The translations under genes and the position numbers were made by a program. This document shows, one piece after another, positions 15,295-23,842 of a stretch of 54,097 nucleotides of DNA. The notes beneath the pieces were generated by a model, which did not search any database, was not told where the DNA came from, and saw only the letters and a program-made list of their open reading frames with translations. This stretch comes from an uncultured Eubacteriales bacterium (GTDB taxonomy: Bacteria > Bacillota > Clostridia > Oscillospirales > CAG-272), in NCBI GenBank assembly GCA_900546315.1, contig URCP01000007.1, positions 1 to 54,097 on the forward strand. Reading direction: 5' to 3'. Each line of letters starts with the position of its first letter. The stretch's first letter is position 1.

Positions 15295-16767
15295 ATGCAC
15301 CCTGCGAAAAGAAGAATAACCGCGGCGCTTATCCTGGCGATGACCCTGGCGACCCTCGCGTCCTGCGGAAGTGACACCGGAAACAGTAATGACGGAACGA
15401 CGGCTCAGACGACAGGCGGAGAGGACACGACCTCTGCCGCGGAAGAGACCGAACCGAGCGAGTTCAAAGCGGCGGACGCCGATTTCGGAGGAGCCGATTT
15501 CATAATCGCCGAGAACGACATCGGCGACTGGATGCAGTCCGCCTTCATCGAGACAGAGAACGGAGACGTGCTAAACGACTCGATTTACAGGCGCAACAGC
15601 ATTGTTGAGGACCTTTACAATGTAAATATCAAGGGCTTCAAGATAGAGGGCGAGAGGAACCGTCAGGATCTCGCGCAGCTCAAGAACGGCATTCTCGCGG
15701 GCGACAAGGATTATGACGTCGCGTTCATTCCGGGTTCGCTCTGCGCTACGATGTTCAGCGACCCGAGCTATCTTGTGCCGCTGTCCGACGTTTCAACGCT
15801 AGATCTGACTCACAGCTGGTGGGCACAGGACAGCGTCGACACCATGACCTTCGGCAGCAAGACCATCAGCGCCACCGGCGATATGGTGGTCACGACGACC
15901 GGCTCGAGCACCGTGACTCTGTTCAACAAAGCGCTCGCGAACCAGTATGACCTCGATGTCTACAGCGTCGTGCGGGACGGAAAGTTCACCGTAGATTATG
16001 TCTACGACACCGCGAAGCTCGTCTCCGCTGACCTGAACGGCGACACGAAGATGGACGCGAACGACGACCAGTTCGGCTGGATGGTCGAGTCCCTCAACAT
16101 CATACACCTGATCGGCGCGTCCGGCGAGAAGCTTGTCACCCGTGACGAAAGCGGTCTTCCGGTCTCGAATATAGATTCGTCAAAGCTCGTCGAGGTCGTC
16201 ATGAAGTATGTCGACATCATAAACGACAAGGACAGCGTCATCTCCGTTCAGGACAACCGCATAAAGGACGGCGGTCCGGCGGGCGTGTTTGACGGCGGGC
16301 GTATGCTCTTCTGGGAGACGAACCTCCAGAGAATGAAGGCGGCGCGCAGCTTCACGGTCGATTTCGGACTCATCCCGTTCCCGAAATATGAGGAGAGCGA
16401 CGAGTATATCGCCCCTGTCGGCGGATACTGGGATTCATGGCTGATGATACCGGCGACGAACTCCGATACTGACCGCACCGGAACAGTGCTCGAGGCGCTC
16501 GGCTACTATTCGCAGCAACTTGTCACTCCGGCGTTCGTCGAGACTTCGGTCACGACCAAGGCGCTGAGAGACGACGACTCCGCCGAGATGCTCGACATGG
16601 TGCTGAAGAACCGCAGCTTTGACACGGGCGTCTACTTCAGCTGGGGCACCAACGAGGTGTTCAAGGCGTCGGTCAACCATGTCTCAAACTTCACGTCCGT
16701 CGCGGCTTCCGGCAAGTCGAAAATCGACGCTTCGATAGCTTCCTTCATAGAGGCTCTCGGAGAATAA
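15295..16767 (+). CDS. Extracellular solute-binding lipoprotein (orphan)
   Basis: The 490-residue product begins with a lipoprotein signal peptide ending in TLASCG, so it is lipid-anchored outside the membrane. A T/S/E/G-rich linker follows, then a family 1 solute-binding fold with the GDVLNDSIYRRN segment shared by all three related proteins in this window. DLNGDTKMDANDD near residue 240 has the spacing of a dockerin/EF-hand calcium loop. Such proteins normally deliver sugars to ABC permeases, but no permease or ATPase gene is nearby. The ATG at 15295 has AAAGAGAG upstream and places the signal peptide correctly. Confidence 0.88.
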   Translation: MHPAKRRITAALILAMTLATLASCGSDTGNSNDGTTAQTTGGEDTTSAAEETEPSEFKAADADFGGADFIIAENDIGDWMQSAFIETENGDVLNDSIYRRNSIVEDLYNVNIKGFKIEGERNRQDLAQLKNGILAGDKDYDVAFIPGSLCATMFSDPSYLVPLSDVSTLDLTHSWWAQDSVDTMTFGSKTISATGDMVVTTTGSSTVTLFNKALANQYDLDVYSVVRDGKFTVDYVYDTAKLVSADLNGDTKMDANDDQFGWMVESLNIIHLIGASGEKLVTRDESGLPVSNIDSSKLVEVVMKYVDIINDKDSVISVQDNRIKDGGPAGVFDGGRMLFWETNLQRMKAARSFTVDFGLIPFPKYEESDEYIAPVGGYWDSWLMIPATNSDTDRTGTVLEALGYYSQQLVTPAFVETSVTTKALRDDDSAEMLDMVLKNRSFDTGVYFSWGTNEVFKASVNHVSNFTSVAASGKSKIDASIASFIEALGE

Positions 16768-16808
16768 AAACGCAAAGAAAAGAAAAAGAAATAAAGAAAA
16801 GAAAGTTT

Positions 16809-16844
16809 GCCGCCCTGTCATCTCTGACAGGGCGGCGGCTTTTT
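16809..16844 (+). terminator. Bidirectional intrinsic terminator
   Basis: GCCGCCCTGTCA (16809-16820) pairs perfectly with TGACAGGGCGGC (16825-16836) around a 4-nt loop, and a T run follows at 16840-16844. It separates the plus-strand lipoprotein gene from the convergent AraC gene. Confidence 0.9.
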
Positions 16845-17679
16845 ATCCGGGTTGCTTTGCGTTTGTGTTTTCTTTCCTCCATTCCGCGGGGCTGACGCCG
16901 CACTTCGCCCTGAAGCGGCGCGTGAAGTAGAGCGGGTCGTCAAAGCCGACCGATCTCGCGATCTCACCGATTTTCAGGTCGGTCGCGCGCATGAGAGCCT
17001 TTGCCTTCGACAGTCTGTAGTCGAGCAGCCAGTCGGTCGGGGACATCCCCGTCCTGCCGCGGAACAGCCTCGAGAAATATGAGCGGTCGAGGTTGAGTCT
17101 CGCCGCGGTCTCCGCCGCTGTTATCGGACGATCGTAGTTGTTGGTCATGTAGAATATCGCCTCGTCGACATAGTCGCGTCCGGCTGTCTCCCGCGTTGTC
17201 GGTGAGAATCCGGCGAGGAGCTTGTACACAAGGCTCACGCAGTCAAATTTTGCCCGGAGGCTTTCGTTTGGTATCGTCATGAGAAGCGATTCGAAGATGC
17301 TTTCGATCGCGCCCGGTGATTCGACCTCGATCACAGGGTTGTCTTCGGTTATTCCTGTCGACTCAAGGTAGCCGTCTAGGTTGTCGGCGGCTATGCTTAC
17401 CCAGTATATCGACCAGACGCTTCCGGGATCAGCTTTGTAGAATATTCTGCGCATAGGGAACGCGGCGAAGACGCAGCCTTTTTTCAGCCGTCTCGTGACA
17501 CCGCCGACGGTGTAGATTCCGCTGCCTTCCTTAAGGTAGATAAACCAGTAGTTTTCCCTTGCCGCGGGTCCGAAGCGGTGGTCGGGCGCTCCGGTACGCC
17601 TTCCGCAGTAGCAGAGCTTCAGGTCGCCGATCTGCCTGCCGTCGAAATCCGGGTGATAGAATTTTTCGATAAAGTCCAT
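16843..17679 (-). CDS. AraC-family transcriptional regulator
   Basis: This regulator of about 278 residues has an N-terminal cupin-type sensor (LKEGSGIYTVGG) and a C-terminal AraC DNA-binding domain: AARLNLDRSYFSRLFRGRTG in the first helix-turn-helix and ARSVGFDDPLYFTRRFRAKC in the second. The start at 17679 is chosen because TGAGGA lies eight bases upstream on the minus strand; an in-frame ATG at 17733 lacks a ribosome site. It is divergent from the second solute-binding lipoprotein gene and shares a palindrome-containing intergenic region, so it probably controls that gene, the GH5 gene and itself. Confidence 0.88.
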   Translation of the reverse strand: MDFIEKFYHPDFDGRQIGDLKLCYCGRRTGAPDHRFGPAARENYWFIYLKEGSGIYTVGGVTRRLKKGCVFAAFPMRRIFYKADPGSVWSIYWVSIAADNLDGYLESTGITEDNPVIEVESPGAIESIFESLLMTIPNESLRAKFDCVSLVYKLLAGFSPTTRETAGRDYVDEAIFYMTNNYDRPITAAETAARLNLDRSYFSRLFRGRTGMSPTDWLLDYRLSKAKALMRATDLKIGEIARSVGFDDPLYFTRRFRAKCGVSPAEWRKENTNAKQPG

Positions 17680-17713
17680 ACGGTCATTCCTCATTTCACG
17701 TGCTGATGTATTG

Positions 17714-17742
17714 ATTATATCATACAATGTCACATTTGTCCA
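17714..17742 (-). promoter_or_regulatory. Promoter of the divergent AraC gene
   Basis: On the minus strand, TGGACA (17737-17742) and TATAAT (17714-17719) are 17 bp apart. The -35 overlaps the candidate operator palindrome at 17735-17755. Confidence 0.6.
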
Positions 17743-17755
17743 TAGTTATGGCAAA
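17735..17755. promoter_or_regulatory. Candidate operator palindrome between AraC and lipoprotein genes
   Basis: TTTGTCCATA and TATGGCAAA form an inverted repeat around GT, with one extra base in the left arm. It covers the -35 of the AraC promoter and lies about 30 bp upstream of the -10 (TATAAT, 17787-17792) of the lipoprotein gene, whose own -35 is poor. This is the expected layout for activation of one gene and autorepression of the other. Confidence 0.4.
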
Positions 17756-17828
17756 TTTGTTTATATGAATCTCATTTCCGGGATGGTATAATAGAATCAC
17801 CGAACAAAACTGAAAGGGAGAACAGACC

Positions 17829-19307
17829 ATGAAAAAACAGATTTCTTTACTTTTGACCCTCGCGATCTTCGCGTCGCTCGTATCCTGCGGCGGGACTCCT
17901 TCCGGAACGTCTGGGACGGAAACGTCATCCGGCACGGACGGTCAGGGTGCCGACACTACGGCGGCGGAGACCGAGTACGCGCCTGAGGTCGTCAACCTCG
18001 ATGGCTATGAGATGACTGTGATGAACTATGATCTCTCATGGCTGACATGGGCGAATACCCGCGTCGTCATTGAGGAGGAGACCGGCGACGTACTCGAGGA
18101 CGCGATCTACAAGCGGAACAAAAAGATCGAGGAAATGTACAACTTCACGATAAAGGTCGATGAGGTCGATAACGTCTCAGGCAAGATATCGAAGCTCGTC
18201 CAGTCGGGCGACAGCACCTATGACATCTATGCGCAGCAGGAGGGCGCGTCCGGAAGTTTCCTGCCGTACATCTCCGATTGGCACAATATTCCGGGGCTTA
18301 ATCTCGACAAGCCGTGGTGGAACCCCGACGCGACGGCAGTCTACGAGTTCGACGGCAAGCAGACCGCTCTCGCCGGAAACATGACGCTCTCGGCGGCGTC
18401 GCGCGCTGTCTGCATGGTGTTCAACAAGAAGATCTGGTCACAGATAGGCGATCAGGATACCGACCTCTACGGTCTCGTCCGCGACGGAAAATGGACGGTT
18501 GACCGCTTCATCGGGATCGCGAAGTCGACGAACAAGGACGTGAACGGAAACACCGAGTGGGACGAGGAGGACATCTACGGTCTGATGTTCGGCAGAGGCT
18601 TCAAGGGCTATATAGCGTCCTTCCTCTGCGGCTCGGACATGAACTTCACTGAGAAGAACGCGAACGGTGAGGATGAGTTCACGCTTTATAAGAACGAGAA
18701 GGGCATCGCTCTTCTGACAAAGCTGATCGACGCCTGGACTGGCGGAAACGGGTATGAGTTCAAGAAGAAGGACGACCTCCACGGCGCGACGCCGGAGAAT
18801 TTCTTCGAGACAGGACACGCGCTCTTCTCGCAGAGGGTGCCGAACGACATCTATAAGCTCCGCAGCATGGAGGACGACATAGGTATTCTCCCGATGCCGA
18901 AGTACGACGAGGCACAGGAGAATTACAGGTCCGCGGCGTGGGGCGGCGCCGTCTGGACGCTCTCGAGGGCGTTCGACATGGCGGACGCGGAAAAGCTCGG
19001 TACGGCGCTCGAGGCGATGAGCTTCTACGGCTACAGCGACGTCATCCCGGTTTACAAGGAGGTCGCGCTCAAGACGAAGACCGCGCGCGACAACGAGTCG
19101 GCGGATATGCTTGATATAGTATTCAGCACGATATATTTCGATTTCGGCACGAACATCATGTTTGACTCGGTGCTTGCCGGAGGAATAATAAACTCGCTGT
19201 ACCATGCGAAGTCGAGCGACAGCATTGTCTCGAAACTTGAGAAGGGGAAAAAGGAAATCGACAAGTATATAGACGACATTTTCGAGATGGCGGCGGAAAT
19301 GCAGTAA
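17829..19307 (+). CDS. Extracellular solute-binding lipoprotein (orphan)
   Basis: This 492-residue protein has a lipoprotein signal peptide with LVSCGG at about 19-24, then a G/T/S-rich linker and the same fold as the lipoprotein at 15295 (GDVLEDAIYKRN near residue 90). DVNGNTEWDEED near 240 is an EF-hand-like loop at the equivalent position. It is followed after 27 nt by the GH5 gene and lies divergent from an AraC gene, so an oligosaccharide ligand released by that glycosidase is plausible. No ABC permease genes accompany it; it may use a permease encoded elsewhere. Confidence 0.88.
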   Translation: MKKQISLLLTLAIFASLVSCGGTPSGTSGTETSSGTDGQGADTTAAETEYAPEVVNLDGYEMTVMNYDLSWLTWANTRVVIEEETGDVLEDAIYKRNKKIEEMYNFTIKVDEVDNVSGKISKLVQSGDSTYDIYAQQEGASGSFLPYISDWHNIPGLNLDKPWWNPDATAVYEFDGKQTALAGNMTLSAASRAVCMVFNKKIWSQIGDQDTDLYGLVRDGKWTVDRFIGIAKSTNKDVNGNTEWDEEDIYGLMFGRGFKGYIASFLCGSDMNFTEKNANGEDEFTLYKNEKGIALLTKLIDAWTGGNGYEFKKKDDLHGATPENFFETGHALFSQRVPNDIYKLRSMEDDIGILPMPKYDEAQENYRSAAWGGAVWTLSRAFDMADAEKLGTALEAMSFYGYSDVIPVYKEVALKTKTARDNESADMLDIVFSTIYFDFGTNIMFDSVLAGGIINSLYHAKSSDSIVSKLEKGKKEIDKYIDDIFEMAAEMQ

Positions 19308-19334
19308 AAAACACCTGAGAAAGGCAGAATAAAA

Positions 19335-20432
19335 ATGAGAGAATTCACAGGATATATGAGAGGAATGGGTCTCGGCGGATGGCTCACGAACTACAAGAGA
19401 ATAGGACAGCTCCCGCCGGAGCGCCGCATGGACGTCACGATCGGCGACTTTGAGCACTTCGACAATTACATAACCGAGTGGGACGTGAAGAATTTCGCGT
19501 CGTTCGGCATTGACCACGTGCGTCTGGCGTTTGACCAGATCGTGCTCGAGGATTTCAACAATCCGTATCATTACCGCGACGAGACATTTCAGCATATCAC
19601 GGACTTTCTCGACTGGGCGAAGAAATACGGGCTGAACGTCATACTGAACCTCCACAAGGCGATCGGCTGCTACTGCGACTGCGGCGATATGAAGAAGCTG
19701 CTCGACGTCGAGGAGTATCAGGACAGGTTCGTCGCGCTCTGGCTCGAGTTCGAGCGCAGGTATCACGACAGGGGCGGTGAGATTGTCTTCGAGCTTCTCA
19801 ACGAGCTGACCGACGGGACCGGCGAGAGATGGAACCCGCTCTGGCAGAAGGCGGTCCGCGAGATACGGAATGTCAACCCGACAAGAAAGATCATGATAGG
19901 CAGCGCCTGCTGGAACTCGGTCGACAAGCTCGACGCGCTCGACGTCATAGACGACCCGAATGTGTTCTACACGTTCCATTTCTACGCGCCGTTCGAGTTC
20001 ACGCATCAGCGCGGAGTGCTCATGCCTGATAACCACTATTATAACCGCGAGATGCCGTATCCGGGCGATATCGGGCGTTACCGTCACTACCATGAGTTCA
20101 TCTACGGTAACAAGAACGCATACGCAGAGTACAACGAGATGGGCAAAGAGTTCATATACAACTCGCTCGCGCCCGCGAAGAAGTTCATCGCGGAGCATCC
20201 GGACGCGATTGTGACCCTCGGGGAGTTCGGCACGATCCGCTCCTGCCCGGTGAAGTGGCGCGAGAACTGGTGCCGCGACGTCATCTCCTTTTGCGACGAG
20301 AACGAGATACCGTTCACGATCTGGAACTACCTCTCGACGCCGTATGACGGCAACAGATTCAGCCTCGTCGACGACGACTACAGAAGGCCGGTCAGCAAAG
20401 AGATATTCGACATGATACGGATAAAGAAATAA
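19335..20432 (+). CDS. Glycoside hydrolase family 5 (cellulase-like)
   Basis: This 365-residue protein has the GH5 TIM-barrel pattern: GLGGWLTNY at the start, HVRLAFD near 61, ELLNE with the acid/base Glu at about E157, YTFHFYAPFEFTH near 212-224, LGEFG with the nucleophile Glu at about E297, and IWNY near 330. No signal peptide or carbohydrate-binding module is present, so it acts inside the cell, probably on imported beta-linked oligosaccharides. It shares a transcript with the upstream lipoprotein gene and ends at a strong terminator. Confidence 0.9.
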   Translation: MREFTGYMRGMGLGGWLTNYKRIGQLPPERRMDVTIGDFEHFDNYITEWDVKNFASFGIDHVRLAFDQIVLEDFNNPYHYRDETFQHITDFLDWAKKYGLNVILNLHKAIGCYCDCGDMKKLLDVEEYQDRFVALWLEFERRYHDRGGEIVFELLNELTDGTGERWNPLWQKAVREIRNVNPTRKIMIGSACWNSVDKLDALDVIDDPNVFYTFHFYAPFEFTHQRGVLMPDNHYYNREMPYPGDIGRYRHYHEFIYGNKNAYAEYNEMGKEFIYNSLAPAKKFIAEHPDAIVTLGEFGTIRSCPVKWRENWCRDVISFCDENEIPFTIWNYLSTPYDGNRFSLVDDDYRRPVSKEIFDMIRIKK

Positions 20433-20433
20433 A

Positions 20434-20467
20434 AAAAGCGGCGGGGCAATTTCGCTCCGCCGCTTTT
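20434..20467. terminator. Bidirectional intrinsic terminator
   Basis: AAAAGCGGCGG (20434-20444) pairs with CCGCCGCTTTT (20457-20467). It serves both the GH5 gene and the convergent esterase gene. Confidence 0.88.
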
Positions 20468-20486
20468 CTGTCACGGGAGGTACGGG

Positions 20487-21218
20487 TCAGACAGCCCCGC
20501 CTTCCGTCTTTCTTTTTTCGATCATCTCTCTGTAAGCCTCGAAATATCTTCTTCCGAACTCCCTCTGAGCCTCAGCTGAGAAGTGGAGCAGGTCTCCCCT
20601 GTCCGCAAGTCCTTCCGATGAGGCTATCGCGATGTTGTCGTGCTCCTCCGCGAGGGTGTGGAGGGCATGATTCACCATATCGACATACTGCGGCTTTCCG
20701 GGATGCCTTTTGAAGAACTCACCGAGCTCTCCGACGACGATATCGAGGTCAGTGCCGAGCGACTTGTTCAGCTCGCTCATTATGTGGAGGAACCTCCTGG
20801 CGTAGGTTCCGGCTTTTTCCTTATCCGTGCATTCCGCCTCGCCCTGATGCCAGAGTATTCCGGTCAGCTCACCGACATTCTCCGCGAGCTTCGCCTGACA
20901 GCAGGCGTTCAGGAACAGCTGTCCGCCGGGCGCCCAGTCGTCGAGCGAGCTTCCGCCCTCGGCACAGGGAACAAGCCCTATATCTTCGCCATAGAAGTCA
21001 GCGAACGCCCGCGCAAAGGACGCCGCCGGCCCGATCCCGCTGTTCGTGCCCATCTTTCCTTCAAAGCATATCGGACGGTCGAAGTTTATCGGCTCGGTCA
21101 TCGGCTGCCATTTCCCGTTCCTCAGAACGAAGGTGTGTTTCGCGGACAGGGGCGCGATCTCACGCGGGTCTCCCCTTCCTGCCATGTTCGATTGTCCGAG
21201 CATCAGAAATACTTTCAT
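20487..21218 (-). CDS. SASA-type carbohydrate acetylesterase
   Basis: This 243-residue protein has the SGNH/SASA signature GQSNMAG at 8-14 (catalytic Ser10), the second block WHQGE at about 123-127, and a late D-x-LHFS near 213 that carries the Asp/His pair. These match sialate O-acetylesterase and CE6 acetyl-xylan esterase domains. There is no signal peptide, so it would remove acetyl groups from imported sugars or oligosaccharides. It overlaps the AI-2E-type transporter gene by 4 nt on the minus strand and lies back to back with GH5, which supports a glycan-processing role. Confidence 0.88.
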   Translation of the reverse strand: MKVFLMLGQSNMAGRGDPREIAPLSAKHTFVLRNGKWQPMTEPINFDRPICFEGKMGTNSGIGPAASFARAFADFYGEDIGLVPCAEGGSSLDDWAPGGQLFLNACCQAKLAENVGELTGILWHQGEAECTDKEKAGTYARRFLHIMSELNKSLGTDLDIVVGELGEFFKRHPGKPQYVDMVNHALHTLAEEHDNIAIASSEGLADRGDLLHFSAEAQREFGRRYFEAYREMIEKRKTEGGAV

Positions 21219-22630
21219 TTGTTTTCGTCCTCTTGTTGTGTTTGTGTTCCGGATTTTTCTTTTTTCTCTTTGATCTTAGCTTTCCGTTTCTCACGGAATT
21301 TTCTTATCCGCTGACCGAAGTGGTTCTCGGCGATGTCCGCGGTCATCTGCCGCAGCTTTTCGGCGAAGGTCGGTTCGTCGTCGCTTTCGCTGAGCGTCCG
21401 GTCTTCTATCGCTGCGTAGTATTCGACGGTTTCGGTGGGCACGCCCTTCTTCGCGAGTCTCTTTTCGACCGCGAGCTTGACGAGCGTGTAGAGCACGGCG
21501 AAGATCGGTACCGAGATCAGCATTCCGAACAGTCCCCACATACCGCCCATTATCGTGATCGACATCATGACCCACAGAGCAGAAAGTCCGGTCGTCTGAC
21601 CGAGGATCTTCGGTCCGATGACGTTTCCGTCGAGCTGCTGCACGACGACGTTGATGACTATGAACCAGAACGCCTTCACCGGGTCGACGATGAATATGAT
21701 GAATGTTCCGGGAATGGCACCGATGAACGGTCCGACGATCGGAATGATGTTTGTGACTCCGACGAGCACACTGACGAGCGGCGTGTACGGCATCTTGCAG
21801 ATCGCGCAGACGATGAACATGATGATACCGATGATCAGCGAGTCGAGAAGCTTTCCGGTAATATACCCGCCGAAGGTCTTGTCGGTGAAGTTCGCGAGCT
21901 CAAGAGTACTGTTATAAAGTCTTTCGCTTGTCAAGGAACGGAGGACTTTCTTTATCTGCGCCGTAAGCTTTTCCTTTGAGGCGAGGAAGTAGACCGAGAA
22001 GATCAGTCCGATGATCGTGTTTACGAATCCGTTTGTTATGCCCTTGAAGTACTCGAACACCTTCGGTCCGTAGTCTTTTAAGAGGTTAGTCGAGTTAGTG
22101 ATAAGCTCCTGAATCTTTGAGCCGATCGTTTCCATGTTGAGGTCGAATATTTCGAGCGCCTTATTGAAAACGTCGTCGAGGTCGTTGATATCACCGCCGA
22201 TGAACTTTGACTTCGACAGGAACTCGTTTATCCATGTGAGGGTCTGCTCGATATACCCGCTCATCTTGGACGCGAGGTCGGATCCCGAGGCGTACACCTG
22301 CGGTATGACGAGAAGCAGGAAGATCGTCAGAATGATGAGCACGACGATATACGTGAATATGAGCCCGAGCGCGCGCTTTGAGCTGTGCTGGCGCTTCGTG
22401 ACTGCGTTCCACCTGAATATTCGCTTTTCGGCGAATTTGAGTATCGGGTTGAAGAGGTACGCCATGATCATTCCGAGCCATACAGGGTTCAGTATCCCGG
22501 AAATGCGCTTTCCCCAGCCCGAGAAGAACTCGAAGTTCTTAAAGGCGAACACGAGCGCGATGAGCGCCGCCCCGGTGAGCCCGGCATAAACGGCGATTGT
22601 GGTGTATTTCCGGTTCCAGTCTATTTTCAA
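21215..22630 (-). CDS. AI-2E family transporter (PerM-like)
   Basis: This 471-residue membrane protein has the typical topology: two N-terminal helices (YAGLTGAALIALVFAF near 14 and a second near 45), a pair near 95-115, a long amphipathic soluble segment (about 120-200), then several helices with PIVGPFIGAIPG and the LDGNVIGPKILG motif characteristic of the family. The C-terminus is a charged cytosolic tail. Members export autoinducer-2 or exchange ions; the substrate here is unknown. It is the first gene of a two-gene minus-strand operon. Confidence 0.9.
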   Translation of the reverse strand: MKIDWNRKYTTIAVYAGLTGAALIALVFAFKNFEFFSGWGKRISGILNPVWLGMIMAYLFNPILKFAEKRIFRWNAVTKRQHSSKRALGLIFTYIVVLIILTIFLLLVIPQVYASGSDLASKMSGYIEQTLTWINEFLSKSKFIGGDINDLDDVFNKALEIFDLNMETIGSKIQELITNSTNLLKDYGPKVFEYFKGITNGFVNTIIGLIFSVYFLASKEKLTAQIKKVLRSLTSERLYNSTLELANFTDKTFGGYITGKLLDSLIIGIIMFIVCAICKMPYTPLVSVLVGVTNIIPIVGPFIGAIPGTFIIFIVDPVKAFWFIVINVVVQQLDGNVIGPKILGQTTGLSALWVMMSITIMGGMWGLFGMLISVPIFAVLYTLVKLAVEKRLAKKGVPTETVEYYAAIEDRTLSESDDEPTFAEKLRQMTADIAENHFGQRIRKFREKRKAKIKEKKEKSGTQTQQEDENK

Positions 22631-22653
22631 ATTATCACCTCACACTTATAATA

Positions 22654-22682
22654 ATTGTAGCGCAAAACAAGACGGATGTCAA
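22654..22682 (-). promoter_or_regulatory. SigA-type promoter of the AI-2E transporter gene
   Basis: On the minus strand, TTGACA (22677-22682) and TACAAT (22654-22659) with a 17-bp spacer, just upstream of the start at 22630. Confidence 0.8.
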
Positions 22683-22789
22683 GTCTTTCCGTACAACAAA
22701 ATAATATTTAACAAGTGCGAAATAATCTTTGCGATATATAACAGTTAAGTACAGAGTATAAAAAAATATAAAATTTCTTGACAAACTCC

Positions 22790-22818
22790 TTGCAAAAGCG
22801 CGGGAAATGTGATATGAT
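22790..22818 (+). promoter_or_regulatory. Promoter of the nad-aro operon
   Basis: TTGCAA (22790-22795) and TATGAT (22813-22818), 17 bp apart. A second TATAAT overlaps at 22818-22823, and another TTGACA lies at 22778-22783 without a matching -10. The surrounding 100 bp are A+T-rich and hold no gene. Confidence 0.55.
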
Positions 22819-22884
22819 ATAATAAGTATACATATATGCGAGCACGTGGAGATATCACGAGCCGGAAAGGTTTGGTTTATTCGG

Positions 22885-23808
22885 ATGTTGACAGACACAG
22901 AGATACGGGAGATGACAGAGGAGATACGGCGCCTCGCGAAAGAGAAGGACGCCCTTATCCTAGCGCACTATTATCAGAGGCTGGAGGTGCAGATGGCGGC
23001 GGACATCTTCGGCGACTCCTTTGAGCTCGCGAAGAAGGCTAAGCTGGCAGAAAACCGGATGGTGGTCTTTTGCGGCGTCAGGTTCATGGCGGAGAGCGCG
23101 AAGATACTGAATCCCGGAAAGAAGGTCCTGCTGCCCGCCCCGGACGCCGGATGCCCGATGGCTGACATGGTAACGCCGGACGACGTTCTGGCGCTGAGGG
23201 AGAAATATCCGGACGCGGCGGTGGTCTGCTACGTGAACTCGTCGGCGGCGACGAAGGCGGTGTCGGACATCTGCTGCACGTCCTCGAACGCCGTGAAGGT
23301 CGTGAAGAGCCTGCCGAACAAGCAGATAATCTTCGTTCCTGACAAGAACCTCGGCGGATATGTCGCGCGTCTCGTGCCCGAGAAGGAGTTCATACTCCAC
23401 AACGGCTTCTGCCCGACACACAGAAATATTACCGCCGCGGAGGTCGACAAGGCGAAGGCAGAGCATCCCGGAGCCCTTTTCGCGGTGCATCCCGAGTGCG
23501 AGGACGAAGTGGTCGTGAAGGCGGACTTTGTCGGCAGCACGTCGCAGATAATAGACTGGTGCGTGAAGACCGACGCTGAGGAGTTTATAATCGGCACGGA
23601 GGTCGGCGTCGTCGACAGACTGTCATACTATCACCCGGAGAAGAAGTATCACCTGCTGACCCCGTTCCTCGTCTGCCCGAACATGAAAAAGACTGAGCTT
23701 CCGGACGTGCTTGAGACGCTGCGCGACGAGAAGAACGAGGTTACGATGACAGAAGAAGAGATCGAAGCCGCGAAACGCCCGCTCGAGCGTATGGTCGCGA
23801 TAAAGTAA
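22885..23808 (+). CDS. nadA: Quinolinate synthase
   Basis: The product of about 307 residues is of the NadA type: ILAHYYQ near 26, then three cysteines in FCGVRFM (about 69), GFCPTH (about 179) and VCPNMKK (about 267) positioned as the [4Fe-4S] ligands of NadA. It condenses iminoaspartate with dihydroxyacetone phosphate to quinolinate. It starts the operon nadA-nadC-aroB-aroA-nadB. The ATG at 22885 has GGAAAGG about 14 nt upstream, which is longer than ideal; an in-frame TTG follows at 22888, and upstream in-frame codons add only non-conserved residues. Confidence 0.93.
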   Translation: MLTDTEIREMTEEIRRLAKEKDALILAHYYQRLEVQMAADIFGDSFELAKKAKLAENRMVVFCGVRFMAESAKILNPGKKVLLPAPDAGCPMADMVTPDDVLALREKYPDAAVVCYVNSSAATKAVSDICCTSSNAVKVVKSLPNKQIIFVPDKNLGGYVARLVPEKEFILHNGFCPTHRNITAAEVDKAKAEHPGALFAVHPECEDEVVVKADFVGSTSQIIDWCVKTDAEEFIIGTEVGVVDRLSYYHPEKKYHLLTPFLVCPNMKKTELPDVLETLRDEKNEVTMTEEEIEAAKRPLERMVAIK

Positions 23809-23842
23809 AGAATTTACATAAATATAGAAAAGGAAGAGATAA

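Noticed and set aside
18438..20474. 678-codon minus-strand open frame across the lipoprotein and GH5 genes
   Set aside because: It is antisense to two well-supported genes, has no family motifs and a composition typical of a G+C-rich shadow frame.
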